Assembly: GCA_011109175.1 (NCBI GenBank) | Contig: RDEW01000035.1 | Location: forward strand, 201,564 to 265,563 | DNA length: 64,000 nt | Reading direction: 5' to 3' | DNA from: Dicyema japonicum | Lineage: Eukaryota; Dicyemida; Rhombozoa; Dicyemidae | Shown here: piece after piece, positions 10,722 through 22,133 of the stretch | Position numbering within the stretch: position 1 is the stretch's first letter | Layout: each line of letters begins with the position of its first letter | The notes under the pieces: generated by a model | Database searches by the model: none | What the model saw: the letters and a program-made list of their open reading frames with translations, nothing else | What the model was told of the DNA's origin: nothing | Translations under genes and position numbers: made by a program

Positions 10722-11327
10722 ATGCAGTTTATCTCAGTCGATCCTAATTCATTATACTTTAATGGTATTAGATATTTTTTACCCACAGAAGATAGCAGAA
10801 AGCTCCAAAGTTCAAAGGTTTCAATAACAAGCATCAGTCACTTTCCTGTAATCTTTAAAGTGAGAGTTACTTCCCCCAATGGTTACAAAGTTTGTCCCTC
10901 TAAAGGATTTTTGCTGCCTAAAGAAAAAAAAGTAATTTCTGGTACTTAAAATTTTCATTACTTAGTCACTTACAAAGGCGGGCCCCTCAATAATGACAAA
11001 AACGACAGGTTACTGTTTCTCGCAAATTCGGGGATCGACATAGATTTCAATTGGGACGTCGCTCGTAGGGACAGAATTCAGAGGAATATCATTGACATTA
11101 CGTTTCAGTCAAAAACTGAAGAAGAAAGTGATTCAACCTCTAAGGAGGAACTTATCTCGACTGAGCCATCGACCATTAAAACACTTCCCTTTGAATCTCT
11201 CAAATCATTGAGCTATAGTAGACCCTCCCCCACTAATACCACGTTTGCTCCACGAATATATATTGCGATTTTATTTTTGTGTGTAATATTTTTTTGTTGG
11301 GGATACAATATGAGGAGCTGTAGTTGA
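10722..11327 (+). CDS. VAP-like MSP-domain membrane protein
   Basis: VAP/MOSPD proteins are tail-anchored ER proteins whose MSP domain recruits FFAT-motif partners at contact sites. Exons 10722-10764, 10789-10941 and 10966-11327 give 185 residues; both introns are 24 nt GT-AG. The MSP domain spans about residues 3-100: FISVDPNSLYFN, then VIFKVRVTSPNGYKVCPSKG, which aligns with the VAP FKVKTTAP...RPNSG core. A Ser/Thr/Glu-rich linker follows, then a C-terminal hydrophobic helix (YIAILFLCVIFFCWGY, about residues 163-178). The VAP residues contacting FFAT in the KHKFMVQ strand are not conserved (here NDRLLFLAN), so partner binding may differ. The ATG at 10722 is chosen because it sits right before the first MSP strand. 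Confidence 0.8.
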
Positions 11328-11534
11328 AATTGATTTTTATTACATAACGATTGTTTAGTTATTTATTTGAATTGATTTTGAATGATTCTTCTAAGACTTT
11401 CATTCATTAATAATCCGGATAGGGATCGGTTTCACCGCGACTGTCCTAGAAGGCACTCGTATACGATACACTATGAAGATCACAGGCAAAGTTATACAAA
11501 TTATGTTACACCGAACCGCTTTCGATTGAAAACC

Positions 11535-11700
11535 GATGATCGAGATGGAGACTGTTCGGACAGATTTTGAGGATGGACTTGGACGTACCAGTAGATAGTG
11601 TGATGAAGAATATTTCATGGAACAAAAAGATCATTCACAAGAAGGCACAATACAACTCCACCTTCCATGTGAAATGAAGAGTTAAAGGGCGTCGGCGGAA
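11535..11700 (+). pseudogene. RTE-like LINE fragment
   Basis: In mixed frames it reads RWRLFGQ...RMDLDVP followed by a KNISWN-like block, matching the RWRLFGHILRMDLDVPANRV region of the 1.7-3.1 kb copy. A short, dead piece 200 nt downstream of the VAP-like gene. Confidence 0.6.
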
Positions 11701-11989
11701 AACTAAAATAGAAAGCTTCATATGATCCTTTTATCTCAGTTAACTCAGTTCTAAACTTAGCGAAGAGGGTTATTGGTGTCTCCCACGCCATTGGAGAAGC
11801 TTCATACTGCAAGGACCGGATGCTTGTCCACTCAAAGAACCAATTATCTTTATATAGCGTAAATTTGAAGAGATCCTTATAACCTACTCTTACTTGCTAT
11901 TGACTATATTTTCATTGTCCGTGAACTTGCAGTCATACGTTCGTAAAATCACTAAAATATTAAATTACAATTCAAGCGAGTAAGCGTGC

Positions 11990-12190
11990 TTCCTTCAGTT
12001 CAATTGTTTGGATCCAGTAGCCACGGTCACAGAAGCAGAAAATCCTTCCAATGTCATACAAGTCTATTCAGAATCAACAGAAAGTTAAGGAAACGTCCAG
12101 TTCTTGCAGTTGTGGAAACCCCTTTCAGTGGAATAAAGAGCAAATGATCCTACCACCCTGACACTGAACGCTTCTTAAAAAGTGGATTAC
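11990..12190 (+). repeat. SINE-like family 2, diverged copy
   Basis: Contains TTGCAGTTGTGGAAACCCC followed by CAGTGGAATAAAGAGCAAATGATCC, as in the better copies at 24.9 and 35.8 kb (quoted in two pieces: CAGTGGAATAAAG and AGCAAATGATCC). No open frame. Confidence 0.6.
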
Positions 12191-13534
12191 GACACCACTT
12201 TAGAAGAAGAAATGAAGAAAAGTTGTGATTCTGAATGAACTGTCTCTTCAGGAACGCGATATTGGGAACATGATTTCTCGACCAATTTCGCCACTAAATT
12301 TTTTACGGATTCCAGAAAATATTAGTCATTGATGCAATTTTTGGTTCTGGCCCCTACAGGAACGTAGGCAGAAGATCCTGAAACAACCCTTCCACGTATT
12401 TGTCTTAGGATACTAAAAATCCGACTTCGTTATGACCTCAATCTACAATAATCCTGGGTATAGCAGAAATAGGTTTTTCCAGTTCCCCGACCAGAATGAG
12501 ACGTAGCCTTTCCGAATATCGAGTCGCTTTCAATTATCCGCCATTATGGGAGCCCCTCTAAAAAAGTAATAGATCCTTTTTGGATCTCAGCCCAGCACTG
12601 ACCGTCTCCTAAGACAGATGAATCAACCAACACCTGCTAGGAATTGAAAAAAAAGCAGAATGCCCTCGACCAGATAAACCCCATTGTGGTAATTGAACCA
12701 CAGCTAATCGTGGCAGAACTAACACTATGCTAACTGCTCTGGTCGAACTTAACGTGGTAATCATGGAAATTCCTACATGCCTCACAAATCAGGTTTACAC
12801 TTTTCAGTGATCATCGAAAATCTACTTAGTTAACGGGCGAACGCGGTGATGAAGATAAATTAGCACATAGGTAAATAATCAATAGGTTTAGTTAACTATA
12901 TCCTCTTGTTCTCCAACCTCCTTTGGTTGGAACCACTACCCAGATCCTTCACTAAGCACTCATCCTCACCATCGTCTAGCTGCTGTTCATTCAAACATTG
13001 TGGTTCCATGAGCGATTCCAGATCTTCCTCTGGGATCGTGGTCGAATGTGTTTTTACTGATTGACGACCAAGATTGGAAATATATAGCTAGTTTATCAGA
13101 AAGATGCGGAGTAATTACAATTCAAATGTCCTTAAAACTTAAGTTTATATTGAATGTATGCCATGATCCGAAATTGGCAGTATTATGTTACTTTCCGGAT
13201 TGACCAAAATATTTCAAAATGGCCACTAAAGAAAGTGAAGCGACGACCAAGAAAAACGTGAATTTAAATTTTATTATTTAAATATTTGTAAAAATCAAAT
13301 AATTTAATAAAATAATAATTATTATAACTAATTCCTTCATACCATTCTTGAGATTGCTTTTTTGACATAAACATAAACTAAGAAAAGACTTTGAATACAG
13401 TACATCTGACAAACTTGCAATTGTGAACGACGAAAAATCATTCTCAGGTCGACCTGAACGAAGACCTTAAGCATAGGGAAGCGCGTCAAGATCAAAGCTG
13501 ACTTTGACGAACTAAATCTCTTAATCGATATATC
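12191..13534. other. intergenic, unassigned
   Basis: No coding frame found. Near 12,690-12,750 a minus-strand GGTTCAATTACC-type box B suggests another worn tRNA-derived repeat. The rest is AT-rich and featureless. Confidence 0.3.
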
Positions 13535-13913
13535 AATTACAAAACAAAAATTTATTAACAATAAAATATTATTTATTAACTATGGGGGAGAGCGGCTGCT
13601 GACATCACGGAGTAAGCGTTTCCGCGAATAACAGCGATACCAATTCTTTGCCTCAGCCAGACCGCTTCCCGCACGTCTTTCTTGCGGTGGGCCAATTTTC
13701 CCCCGATTTCCTTTAGGAAAGAGGCTGTAATACTTCCAGCCGCACCAGACGTCTCGATTGCTATCGGTACAAAACGGTAGCGGTCTCCAATTTCGCCATA
13801 TTTTTTAATCTTGATTTTTTCGGCCAGATCGGCTGCCGATCCAGCAGACTGCGCCGAGCTGAGCATCATCGAGTTCGAGAAAGAATCCACAACAGTGCAG
13901 TCCAATTACAAAA
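13535..13913 (-). mobile_element. restriction-like-endonuclease LINE, 3' fragment with target duplication (copy B)
   Basis: A recent-looking 5'-truncated insertion. AATTACAAAA occurs exactly at 13,535-13,544 and 13,904-13,913, bounding the element at 13,545-13,903. The frame 13,903-13,576 is open to its natural stop: DCTVVDSFSNSMMLSSAQ, then IKKYGEIGDRYRFVPIAIET, then VWLRQRIGIAVIRGNAYSVM. It covers the WD end of the PD-(D/E)XK-like domain and the conserved C-terminal tail. The element ends right after the stop with TTAATAAATAATATTTTATT and AATAAATTTTTG, nearly identical to copy A. That short, shared 3' UTR is presumably the RT recognition site. Confidence 0.85.
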
Positions 13914-14099
13914 TAATAAAAAAAGTTCTCGAATAAGTGTATGTCCTCTATCTTCTTTCATTCCACAGAAAACCGAATTTTCTGAAATTGACATATTTTC
14001 CGGATTATTTTCACTTTCCTTGATTATTATTAACATGCACGTGCAATATATTTTCTCGAACATTCCAATAATAGTAAAAGCTTATAATTTAATTAATTT

Positions 14100-14350
14100 A
14101 TCCTGAAAGGGGAATAGCCACGCAGTCAGGGCAGCCCCGACCATTTACTCTCTTTTCTTTACCATTTGCAAATATTAATTCATTAAGGACGGATATATCG
14201 AGAAAAAAATTAATAGCTAACAACTAATTGAGTGTAGCCAGTTCTTAACTGTGAGACATCGAGTATTCGACTACGGCATCGTATTACGGTCTCTTGGCTG
14301 AACGCAGTGTCTGGTGATATCAGATCTGTGTGGGTTCGAATCCAAAAGAT
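14100..14350. repeat. mixed repeat block
   Basis: 14,105-14,170 (read minus) has AGAGAGTAAA, CTGACTGCGTGGCTATTCC and TCAGGAT, shared with 48,975-49,025. 14,185-14,255 has the GGATATATCGAGAAA...CAACTAATT head of SINE-like family 2. 14,325-14,345 has GTGGGTTCGAATCC, a box B. These look like piled-up retroposon remnants. Confidence 0.45.
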
Positions 14351-14759
14351 GAAATTTCTAGCAAATTATCGTTAACCAGATCCCACCCGTGAGCTGATTA
14401 GTCCTCGAAAAGGATCTTCTTACCTTCTCCTTGACCGACTCCCTGGTAAAGATTATTATTATGAACCCTTTTTGACTAAAAATGAAGTGACATTCTCGAC
14501 AGTAAAACATGTGGTGAAAATGGAAGAAGGCGGAACTACTTCTCCACCTGTAATAGACTATTGGGGATGGATTTGATCGACACAAGCAGATGTTCTCCCT
14601 TGAGTTCCTTACTTGGATTAATCAGGCTTATCAAATATTGCAAGTTTGGGGTTAAAAATAAAATAACGAGATAAATCACGATTTGATAAGATTCAACCAC
14701 TTTTTATAAAAATTAAGATAAATCTGTTCTTAATTGATTCGAATAAAAACATTAGCAAA

Positions 14760-15010
14760 AAATCGTGCTCGAGCTGCTAAGAGGCAGTGGACATTGCCAG
14801 TCGAGAGCCGTACATGCGGAAACCATCTCCATTTACCATCGTCTCGAAGTCGTGTAGCGATCGCATTCCCGATTTCATTGACGACTCCTTTACCTATACT
14901 TCCAACTTTCCGTGGATTTCAAAGGCGATTGGGAAGTAACGGGAACGGTCTCCAAGGGCTGAGTATTTCTTCACCTTTTCCTGTCGGTCAGTCAGTATTT
15001 TAGATAAATG
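14760..15010 (-). pseudogene. restriction-like-endonuclease LINE, C-terminal fragment
   Basis: The minus strand reads EKVKKYSALGDRSRYFPIAFE, matching EKIKIKKYGEIGDRYRFVPIAIE of copy B, then an NEIG segment in another frame. Diverged and frameshifted. Confidence 0.55.
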
Positions 15011-15129
15011 CTTGATTAAGTCAATTATTGGGTAAACATTAAAGTAAACATTAAAAGTCAGATCAAAGCTCTTGTAGTTATCTGCCAAAACAAGTCGTCG
15101 ACAAAAACTCATAAAATTTTATGAAGCCA

Positions 15130-15250
15130 ATTCGAATTCCACTTATCTCAGATGACGCCTAGTGTCTGGGTGATACAAAAAGGAATCATTTGTTCACCTC
15201 ACTCCATTGGAGGTGTTCCTACGGCTTTGGAATAGATGTGGTCTTCTCTT
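15130..15250 (-). repeat. SINE-like family 2, partial copy
   Basis: Contains the reverse complement of the family 2 core (ACTCCATTGGAGGTGTTCC, AAAAGGAATCATTTG). About 110 nt, diverged. Confidence 0.5.
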
Positions 15251-15756
15251 TTTGCAAGTTCTGGATGAACTATTTGATATTGGAAGACTCTCAACTTCTG
15301 CAGTTGTACCTTAGGTAAGTTATTGATAGGTCTCCATTATGGCCAGCAGGAATTGAGCACGAAATGGGAGTTACCCCGTATTTAGCGAAAGCTAAATGTT
15401 TTGGGAGAGCATCGTTCATCCTAGACTCTTTATTCCGCTTCTTGCAATTAGCCTAATAAACTCAGACGTGTTCGGGGCAAGAACGCCAGACGTCTCAACG
15501 GAGATTGACAGGAATGCGAACCGAACCTCAATCCGCGGTACTTTTTCCTTGTCGAATCTTCAGCAGTACTCGGATTTTTTAAACTGAAAATTTAAAATTT
15601 CAAAAAACTACGAAAACTAGATTTTAATATACAAAAACCAATTCCCTTGATTGAAATAAAATATGTCAATCTCAGTCTATATTGAATTACAGTGCACACT
15701 AAAAGAACGAAACCTAATAATAATAACAGCCTTTTTCACGGAACCGTTGGTATTAG

Positions 15757-15965
15757 CTCCGCATAGGCAGGACACACACTTTATTTAAGTAAAGAACAGT
15801 TAATTTTAACTTATCGTAGAACCAAGGAATGATCTTCACTTCTTTTTTTTTCTTTTTCTTGTGTGAGTGTCCTTTCTAGACAATCCAGTTCCGCAGTGAG
15901 TATTCACTGATGACGGCGTCACTCGTCAAACCTTTTCATAGCCAACTGTGCCGGCGTTTATCCGA
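15757..15965 (-). repeat. SINE family 1, tRNA-derived
   Basis: The reverse complement shares with the 29.5 kb copy GGTTTGACGAGTGACGCCGT, CACTGCGGAACTGGAT, an A-rich tract, AAGTGAAGA, CTACGAT.AGTTA and AATAAAGTGTGTGT. The tRNA-like head is largely missing. Confidence 0.7.
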
Positions 15966-17599
15966 AGAATTGCACGAACATTAGACATTGTTAAATAAAA
16001 AAATTCAATTATTTTAAAAAATGATTTATCTATGCATTAAATCAAGTATTAATATTTTAAAAATTAATTAGTATTTATTGACATTACCCATAGACTGACA
16101 TTGAAGTCTGAGAAATAGGCAATATATAGGCAATTAACGACCTCAGATGATATGTCACGATTAAACTAGTGATAACGTTTCTTTTATGCTACACGGAAGA
16201 ATTTGCCATTCAAAGAAGTGGCCACAATTTCGTTCAGTTTGGGAAAACAACATTACAGCTGACCACTAAGCAGACATTAAGACTTCTTAGTAACCAGTCC
16301 GTGGTTTCTAAATATTTAAGCAGCCACAAATCTATATAGTTAAAATACCACAAGAAACATATTGAATAATATTTTATTTAAAAAAGTTAAAAACTTATTT
16401 AATAATACTTTAAATTGAATAATGGGGGACGTAATATCAATCGAAGTTGAAGTCATCTGATAGAAGTATAACGTCATTAATTTTATTATAAAGAACACTT
16501 AATCCCATTATAAGGTCATGAGAGCAATAAAAACCCAAATCACAACAAATCAGGCAATATCGACCATAATTATGGTATTTTGTAATTTCCGTCTTTGATA
16601 AACACTTTATCATATCAATTAACGGCACAGTTGGCTATGTAATAATTCCTAGATATTAAACTAATCTTCAAAGGAATATTCTTTCTGTCTTTATTTTCCG
16701 TAGACACGTGGTTTCAGGAGTTTGGTAATTCAATTAGTGTTTTCATAAAGCCTTAGGAAAGCCATAATTGAGTTGCTAATTATAGTGCCTGACAGAACAC
16801 TCAGATTGATTATAATTACATTAAAAGTGCTTATTTATTAATTAAACTGCAATTGGCATACTCAACGGGGGCACAGCTGGTGTTGAGAGAGACCGGTGGT
16901 CCCAGGGGCATAAAATTAGAAGCAAACTGCATCAAATTATGAATTTCCCCAATTTAGTAACATTAATGAAAAGTGAGTGAAAGACTCAAATATCAATAAG
17001 CTCAATGGAATACGGCAAATTGCTGCAGTGACCTCTGCTTGAATGGAATATTTGGCATTCTCTGACACACAATGGGGATTTTTGCAGCTTTGAATTCCGA
17101 TTGGAGTATTTCAATGTGGATCTGCTGATAAATGAGGAATTATTAAAATATCCTAAACAACATCTGGCATTCTAATGACGAGGATAATTTGTTTGTTTTA
17201 GTCGACAATTTCAATTATGCTAAGCTGTTAGCGTTGATTCTTGTATAAAATACAAAATTGCGGCATTTCCACATATCGGTGGTTAGTACTGTTCTGATTT
17301 GCACTTTAACCTTATCTGCTGATTTATTATCACTATCACTCTTTAATGGCTGTCAGTTGTCCTCTAGTAAATTCCCCACTCTGGGCATTCTTGCCTTCTG
17401 ACAGTCTCTGACATGCAACGCCTTGATGGAAAGTGCTACCATTAAGAAATAATTGTGCTCTTTAATATTTCCATTATTTGTCAAATGCACGATAACTGAC
17501 GTTGCTTAGTGCCTGCTAAGTTTTAATGAATACTACGCCTGAACAAAGCCATTTACTTATTAGTTCACTTATTTACTTGTCTCATAACCAATTTAGACT
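15966..17599. other. intergenic upstream of the 17.6 kb gene
   Basis: AT-rich, no supported coding frame, no recognised repeat. A pyrimidine-rich stretch ending CCAATTTAG directly before the ATG at 17,600 looks like a splice acceptor. An untranslated or short upstream exon of the 17.6 kb gene may therefore lie here. Confidence 0.3.
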
Positions 17600-18443
17600 A
17601 TGTCCTGCCGTCTCCCAGAAGAGAATACTTTTGTGGACCAACCAGAATTCGAAAATAAGACAATGGAAGACACTATTGAGGAAAATTGTGATATTTATGA
17701 GTATTCCCCCAACATTATAAGCCACTACTACGGTGAACCAATGTCACGACCCCCAAAGTGTAGACCCGGACCGGGAGGATCCGTTGAAGAGCCTCAAGAC
17801 ATTAATTCAGTATACTGCGATGCGAATCTCGGCATGGGGGTGCCCTATGGGAATTATATTTACGAAGATAGAATTTACTTGTACCCAGAAATGGGGGGAT
17901 ATCAAACTTACACTAATGGATACAGTCCCTATCAGATCAGAGAGGACTCGGGTTATTCGAATTCACACATAAACCAGGTTTCCACGTACATCAACCCCCC
18001 TGGAACTAATGGAGCAGGATTTAGCAACCGGGAGGGCTATTATAACCAAGGAATCCACAGCGAACAAGGCAATGGAGGCTTTAGAGTCCGAAATAAGCTC
18101 AGCAATCCTTACGAGAATTCATCAAACTCACAATCTCCTTTGGAGACCTTCGACAGTCTCATAAACATGCGGCTCAAGTCATTCAAGCATTACAACGTTG
18201 AATACGTCGCCTCTCAGGACTCAAATGGATTAGAACAAACTAACGGAAGGTCCAACTCCCTTCATTTGATCGAACAGTGGAAGAAGGAACGGGAGATCTT
18301 GCAAAAATTATTCCCCGAAGGTTCCCCAAATCAACAGGGGAAAGACTCCGCTGATAAAATTCAAAATTTTGAAAATAATGTTTTTAAAATTTTTATTTTA
18401 GAAATTCTCGCTTTCGACTAAAAAATTAGAGAGAAAGTTTTAA
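17600..18443 (+). CDS. unidentified Gly/Tyr/Asn-rich protein
   Basis: Exons 17600-18379 and 18402-18443 encode 273 residues. The 22-nt GT-AG intron replaces a hydrophobic read-through tail with KFSLSTKKLERKF. The N-terminal 60 residues are acidic. Residues 75-170 are rich in Gly, Tyr, Asn and Pro (GMGVPYGNYIYEDR, GGYQTYTNGYSPYQ) and probably disordered. Residues 185-245 are more helical and charged (LIEQWKKEREILQKLFPEG). No signal peptide or membrane segment. Such layouts occur in transcription-factor activation regions and RNA-granule proteins, but no DNA- or RNA-binding domain is visible. I do not name a family. Codon use and length argue for a real gene. Confidence 0.65.
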
Positions 18444-18542
18444 CATTTTTACATAAATTTGTGAATATTACTGAAACACTAACAGGAATTAAATTAAAAA
18501 TAAATATTTATTTTGTTACATTAAAAATAACAATATATTTAA

Positions 18543-18795
18543 TTAACATGTATTAAGTTCTAATTGTTTATCCCCGCCGACATAATTAACGCCTTGTTGC
18601 CTCTCACGATAACTATTGAGATCAGCTGTGAAACCACTGGGGCCGTGGACGTTGTGGCTTGAATGTGCCCAGACGTACCACGATATTGAGAAAGATTTGC
18701 AACTTAATGCTTCAGTTGTCTCAACAGCAATCGCACTGAACGTGAAACAGAAAAAACATTCAATGAAGCATTTTTTCTGAATTAAAATATTTAGT
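18543..18795 (-). other. possible exon of a small secreted protein
   Basis: A minus-strand frame without an obvious ATG stays open for about 80 codons and ends at the stop 18,545-18,543. It begins hydrophobic (CFIECFFCFTFSAIA), like a signal peptide, then has SISWYVWAHSSHNVHGPSG and a polar C-terminus with a terminal Cys. It may be preceded by an acceptor TTTTAATTCAG. It could equally be chance. Confidence 0.25.
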
Positions 18796-18829
18796 CATGT
18801 GATCCATTAGTCTCGGGAGACGTTTGATA

Positions 18830-19015
18830 CTTGGAGACTGTCTAAGAATCTATCTATTCCCTACTCCATGGAAGAATTTACTAAAATGCTGATATGGGTG
18901 GACGCGATGCTAGGAAAGAATGCGTCTCATTCGTATTGTGGGAACTGGATATACCTTAATTAGACATTAGTTAGCTCTTGACATCTTTCCAGTATATCTG
19001 GGTTCATTAAATAAT
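18830..19015 (-). repeat. SINE-like family 2, degraded
   Basis: The reverse complement keeps the family 2 end motifs (GAACCCAGATATACTGGAAA, then CTAATTAAGGTATATCCAGTT). The core is strongly diverged. Confidence 0.4.
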
Positions 19016-19539
19016 AAATCGTATTTATTATTTCTGCACGTGTCACGTGTTTGATTAATTTAATTATGCTAGTTAACGACTGTTCATTGTTTTAAGTTTT
19101 CTTAGGGAATTTTAAGAATCTTTAAAGTACTAAAGGCAGATTAATCAATTCAAGTGAATGAGGCTTAATTTTAATAGTGACAAAATAATTGTGACTAAAA
19201 ACGAGTTGTAGTTAATTTTGTCATGCACGTGTAACTAAGAGACATCAGAACATCTTTCCTAATGAAACACTTCAATTAAGCTAATCTCCTTAACAATTCA
19301 AACAAGCTAATTTAGGCACAAATACGGTAAATAAGTATTTTAATTTTTACCATAAAGAACACACCAGGGCCATTGCCTCAAATGTTCCTCAGGTAAATTC
19401 ACCAGAAATCAGCAAATTAAATACCTTGGTATCTTTACCTGCAGAATTCAATGGAATAAGGAAAAAATCTAGAAATATTTCCAGGCTTTATAACTTAAGT
19501 TATTATTAACAATATACATAGAATCATATTAACTATCAT

Positions 19540-19740
19540 CCTACACGTGGACTTCGATAGATGATCTTCAAAGTTGAGCTGGACGGGATTCGAATCATGA
19601 TCGTTGACCGATACTTCCTCAGAACTTTCAGTTTCCAGTGTCTCCCGAGTCGATCAATTCGTCCATGCTTACGGAAGGAGTACAAGGTTTTCATTCATCG
19701 TGAAGCCAAGCAGACATTTAATGTACGTCACCACCTCAAT
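19540..19740 (-). repeat. tRNA-derived SINE-like repeat, family 3
   Basis: Shares GACGGGATTCGAA, GATACTTCCT, TCTCCCGAGTCGATCAA and CATTTAATGTAC with the 0.7 kb and 60.8 kb copies. On the minus strand the first of these is a box B. Confidence 0.5.
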
Positions 19741-20012
19741 CTTCAGCCTATTGACTAACTGGCCTGTCTAGCTGTTAAGTCTGAATAAACAAGCAAAAAT
19801 GCCTGAAATATCTTAAACTAATCCAATCTGTCTAGAATGCTTAAAATCAATATGAAAGGAATTTCTTTTGTAAACAAATAACACTAAGAATTGACAAGCC
19901 TTCCACAACAATCTATCTTAGAACTCAAAATCGACAGCTGTCAAACACAATTAGTGCATTAACAAAAGATAATCCAATTAATTGCTCACAAAAAACAAAA
20001 AAGACAATAAAA

Positions 20013-21047
20013 TCATGATCCGGTAAAATTGGGTTTCCGTTTTCCAGAAACGCGGACATGCCCTCTTTTCGGTCATTCTACAATGAAAAACCATAGCAAC
20101 CAGTGCAAACGTCGACCAGAAAAGTCTCCTTTCATAAGCCAGCCCAGCATTCAACGTCATCTCGTGTCCTAGGAATGAGTGGTCCTCAAACCTGCCCGCA
20201 CAGCATCTTTGCACAACATAAGAGCTGTCCGTGAGTATTCTGCGATCTTTTCAGCAGTCTTTATGGCCTCTATGAGGACCTCACCAGTCGGGTAAACCTC
20301 ACAGACAAGCCCTGAAAGTTAAGTAAGTGACAAAACCCATCTCCTTGGCCACGTGGGCTGTAATGGGTTCGCCTGTAAGGACCATCCTCATTGCATTGTA
20401 TTTCCCGACAGCTCGAACTAAGTTTTGGGTTCCTCCGCCACCAGGAATTGTCCCCAACTTTATTTCTGGCTGTCCAAAACGCGTGTTTTCCCCGGCATAG
20501 ATAATGTCGCAGCTCATGGCCACCTCACAGCCTCCACCTAACTACCACGTGTTAATTAATCAGATAAAACAGCTATTCCGGTAACCGCCGCGATTATTGG
20601 AATCCGAAGGTTATGAAGACAACTCCAGTTGTGGAATATGTTCTTGTTGTAGCTCTCCGAATAGGTCCGGTCGAGCATTTCGGGAATATCGGCACCCGCT
20701 AAAAATTTTTTGGTTAAAATAAAATAATTTAGAATTAAAAAAATATTTTTTAGTTTAAATATTTAATAAATATTACCCGCGAAAGCCCTGTGGTTGCCAG
20801 TGAGAACAAGACATTTAATTTGTTCATTATTTTCAAAATATTTAATGGAATTTTCAATCTCAAGCATCATTTCATCACAAAGTGAATTGAAAGCACGTGG
20901 TCTGTTCATTTTGATAAGTCCTACATTGCTATTCTTTCCCACTATTTCCTGAATTATTAGGTTGTACTCTACTCTTTAAATTTCAAGCATACTTTGGTTA
21001 CATAAATTTCTGCACGTTATGCCGAATAAGTGTCTCACCAGAAACAT
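20013..21047 (-). CDS. ECHS1: mitochondrial short-chain enoyl-CoA hydratase
   Basis: Hydrates trans-2-enoyl-CoA in mitochondrial beta-oxidation. Exons (minus): 21047-21002, 20971-20777, 20698-20571, 20541-20337, 20311-20192, 20168-20101, 20077-20013. Introns: 30, 78, 29, 25, 23 and 23 nt, all GT-AG. The start [15 protein letters not shown] is Arg-containing and lacks acidic residues, like a mitochondrial presequence. The crotonase fold is complete: [15 protein letters not shown], the FAAGADI oxyanion-hole loop, LGGGCE with the first catalytic Glu, and FGQPE with the second. The C-terminal helix [14 protein letters not shown] is present. Total coding length is 827 nt, one base short of a multiple of three. 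Adding one A to the AAAA run at 20,043-20,046 restores the family tail ending near 20,013. Without it the frame runs about 30 residues further. I take this as a sequencing or assembly slip or a recent mutation. Confidence 0.92.
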
Positions 21048-22128
21048 CTTAATTAATAAAGTTGTTCAAATTTAAATTTTTAATTTTTTAAAATTTTTAT
21101 TGAGGCAAACAAAAAGTATCTAAATCATTCAAATTGCTCATTACCAACGATGCAATAGAAGCATACTTAGAGTTCACTAAAGAATACCGAGGACGACTGG
21201 GATACATACTACTCTTTGCAGTCAAAAAAATCTAAAGAGTCAAAAATAAAGCTAGATGAAGCAGAACCTAGATACACTCCGCTTATTGGATTTTCGAGAA
21301 CATGGAAGCGCATACTGATAAAATTGACCGTAGTGCTGCACAAGTCACGAGAAAATAACTTTAAGTTGCGTCGCCAACTTTCAGGATGAGGGCTCCGTTG
21401 TGGCCTGCATGCATTGAGTACGCATTTGAAGTTACTCTTCATAATCGCGAGCCGAATGCTTTATAAGAACCATCATGGCTCTCTACCTTCAGAATCTAAA
21501 ATACTAAATGATTAGAACTCTAACTTGGTTGCTATTCACCCATCAGAATTTTTTCAAATAGCCAGTAACGTTCACTAAGGTACCATGAGCGGGCAGAGAT
21601 TAAGTTTCCAATTTTTTGAAGAAATAGTAGTAAGAGAATTCTAGGTTTCCATAGCGAGAAGAACAAAAGTTACATCACCGGAAAGGTCAGCGTACTTCCG
21701 GAGGTTCAATGTCTCGAATTTCCAAATATTCCATCTCCACCACCAAAGCCCGTTTGACAAATTCGTTTAATGTATTGTCACTGAGGGCACTCCACCTAAG
21801 AGCGAGTGGATGTGGTCCAAAACCGTTAATCCTCTCACCGCATCTGTATTTTATGTGACAATAACTTATTCAGTCCAAATCGGAGTGAGATTTAAATTGA
21901 GTCATCGTAGAGAAAAGTCACCAATAGTCCGTGTGGAATGGCGTTGACCAAGGCCCCACTGTCAGGCCACTGAGAACTTAATGCTAATTTCCAAAACTTC
22001 CAGTATTAATCTTTTCTAAGCTTTAAGAGAAAAATGCAGACATAAAAACAATTAAGTAAAGCTCACATCTTTAAAATTTTTTTAATCTAAATTTTAATCA
22101 CTTTTCTTAATATTGAATTCTCAAAGTC
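21048..22128. other. intergenic, unassigned
   Basis: Upstream of ECHS1. No coding frame or recognised repeat; a slightly GC-richer stretch at 21,180-21,440 is open on the minus strand for 77 codons without family resemblance. Confidence 0.3.
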
Positions 22129-22133
22129 ATTAA

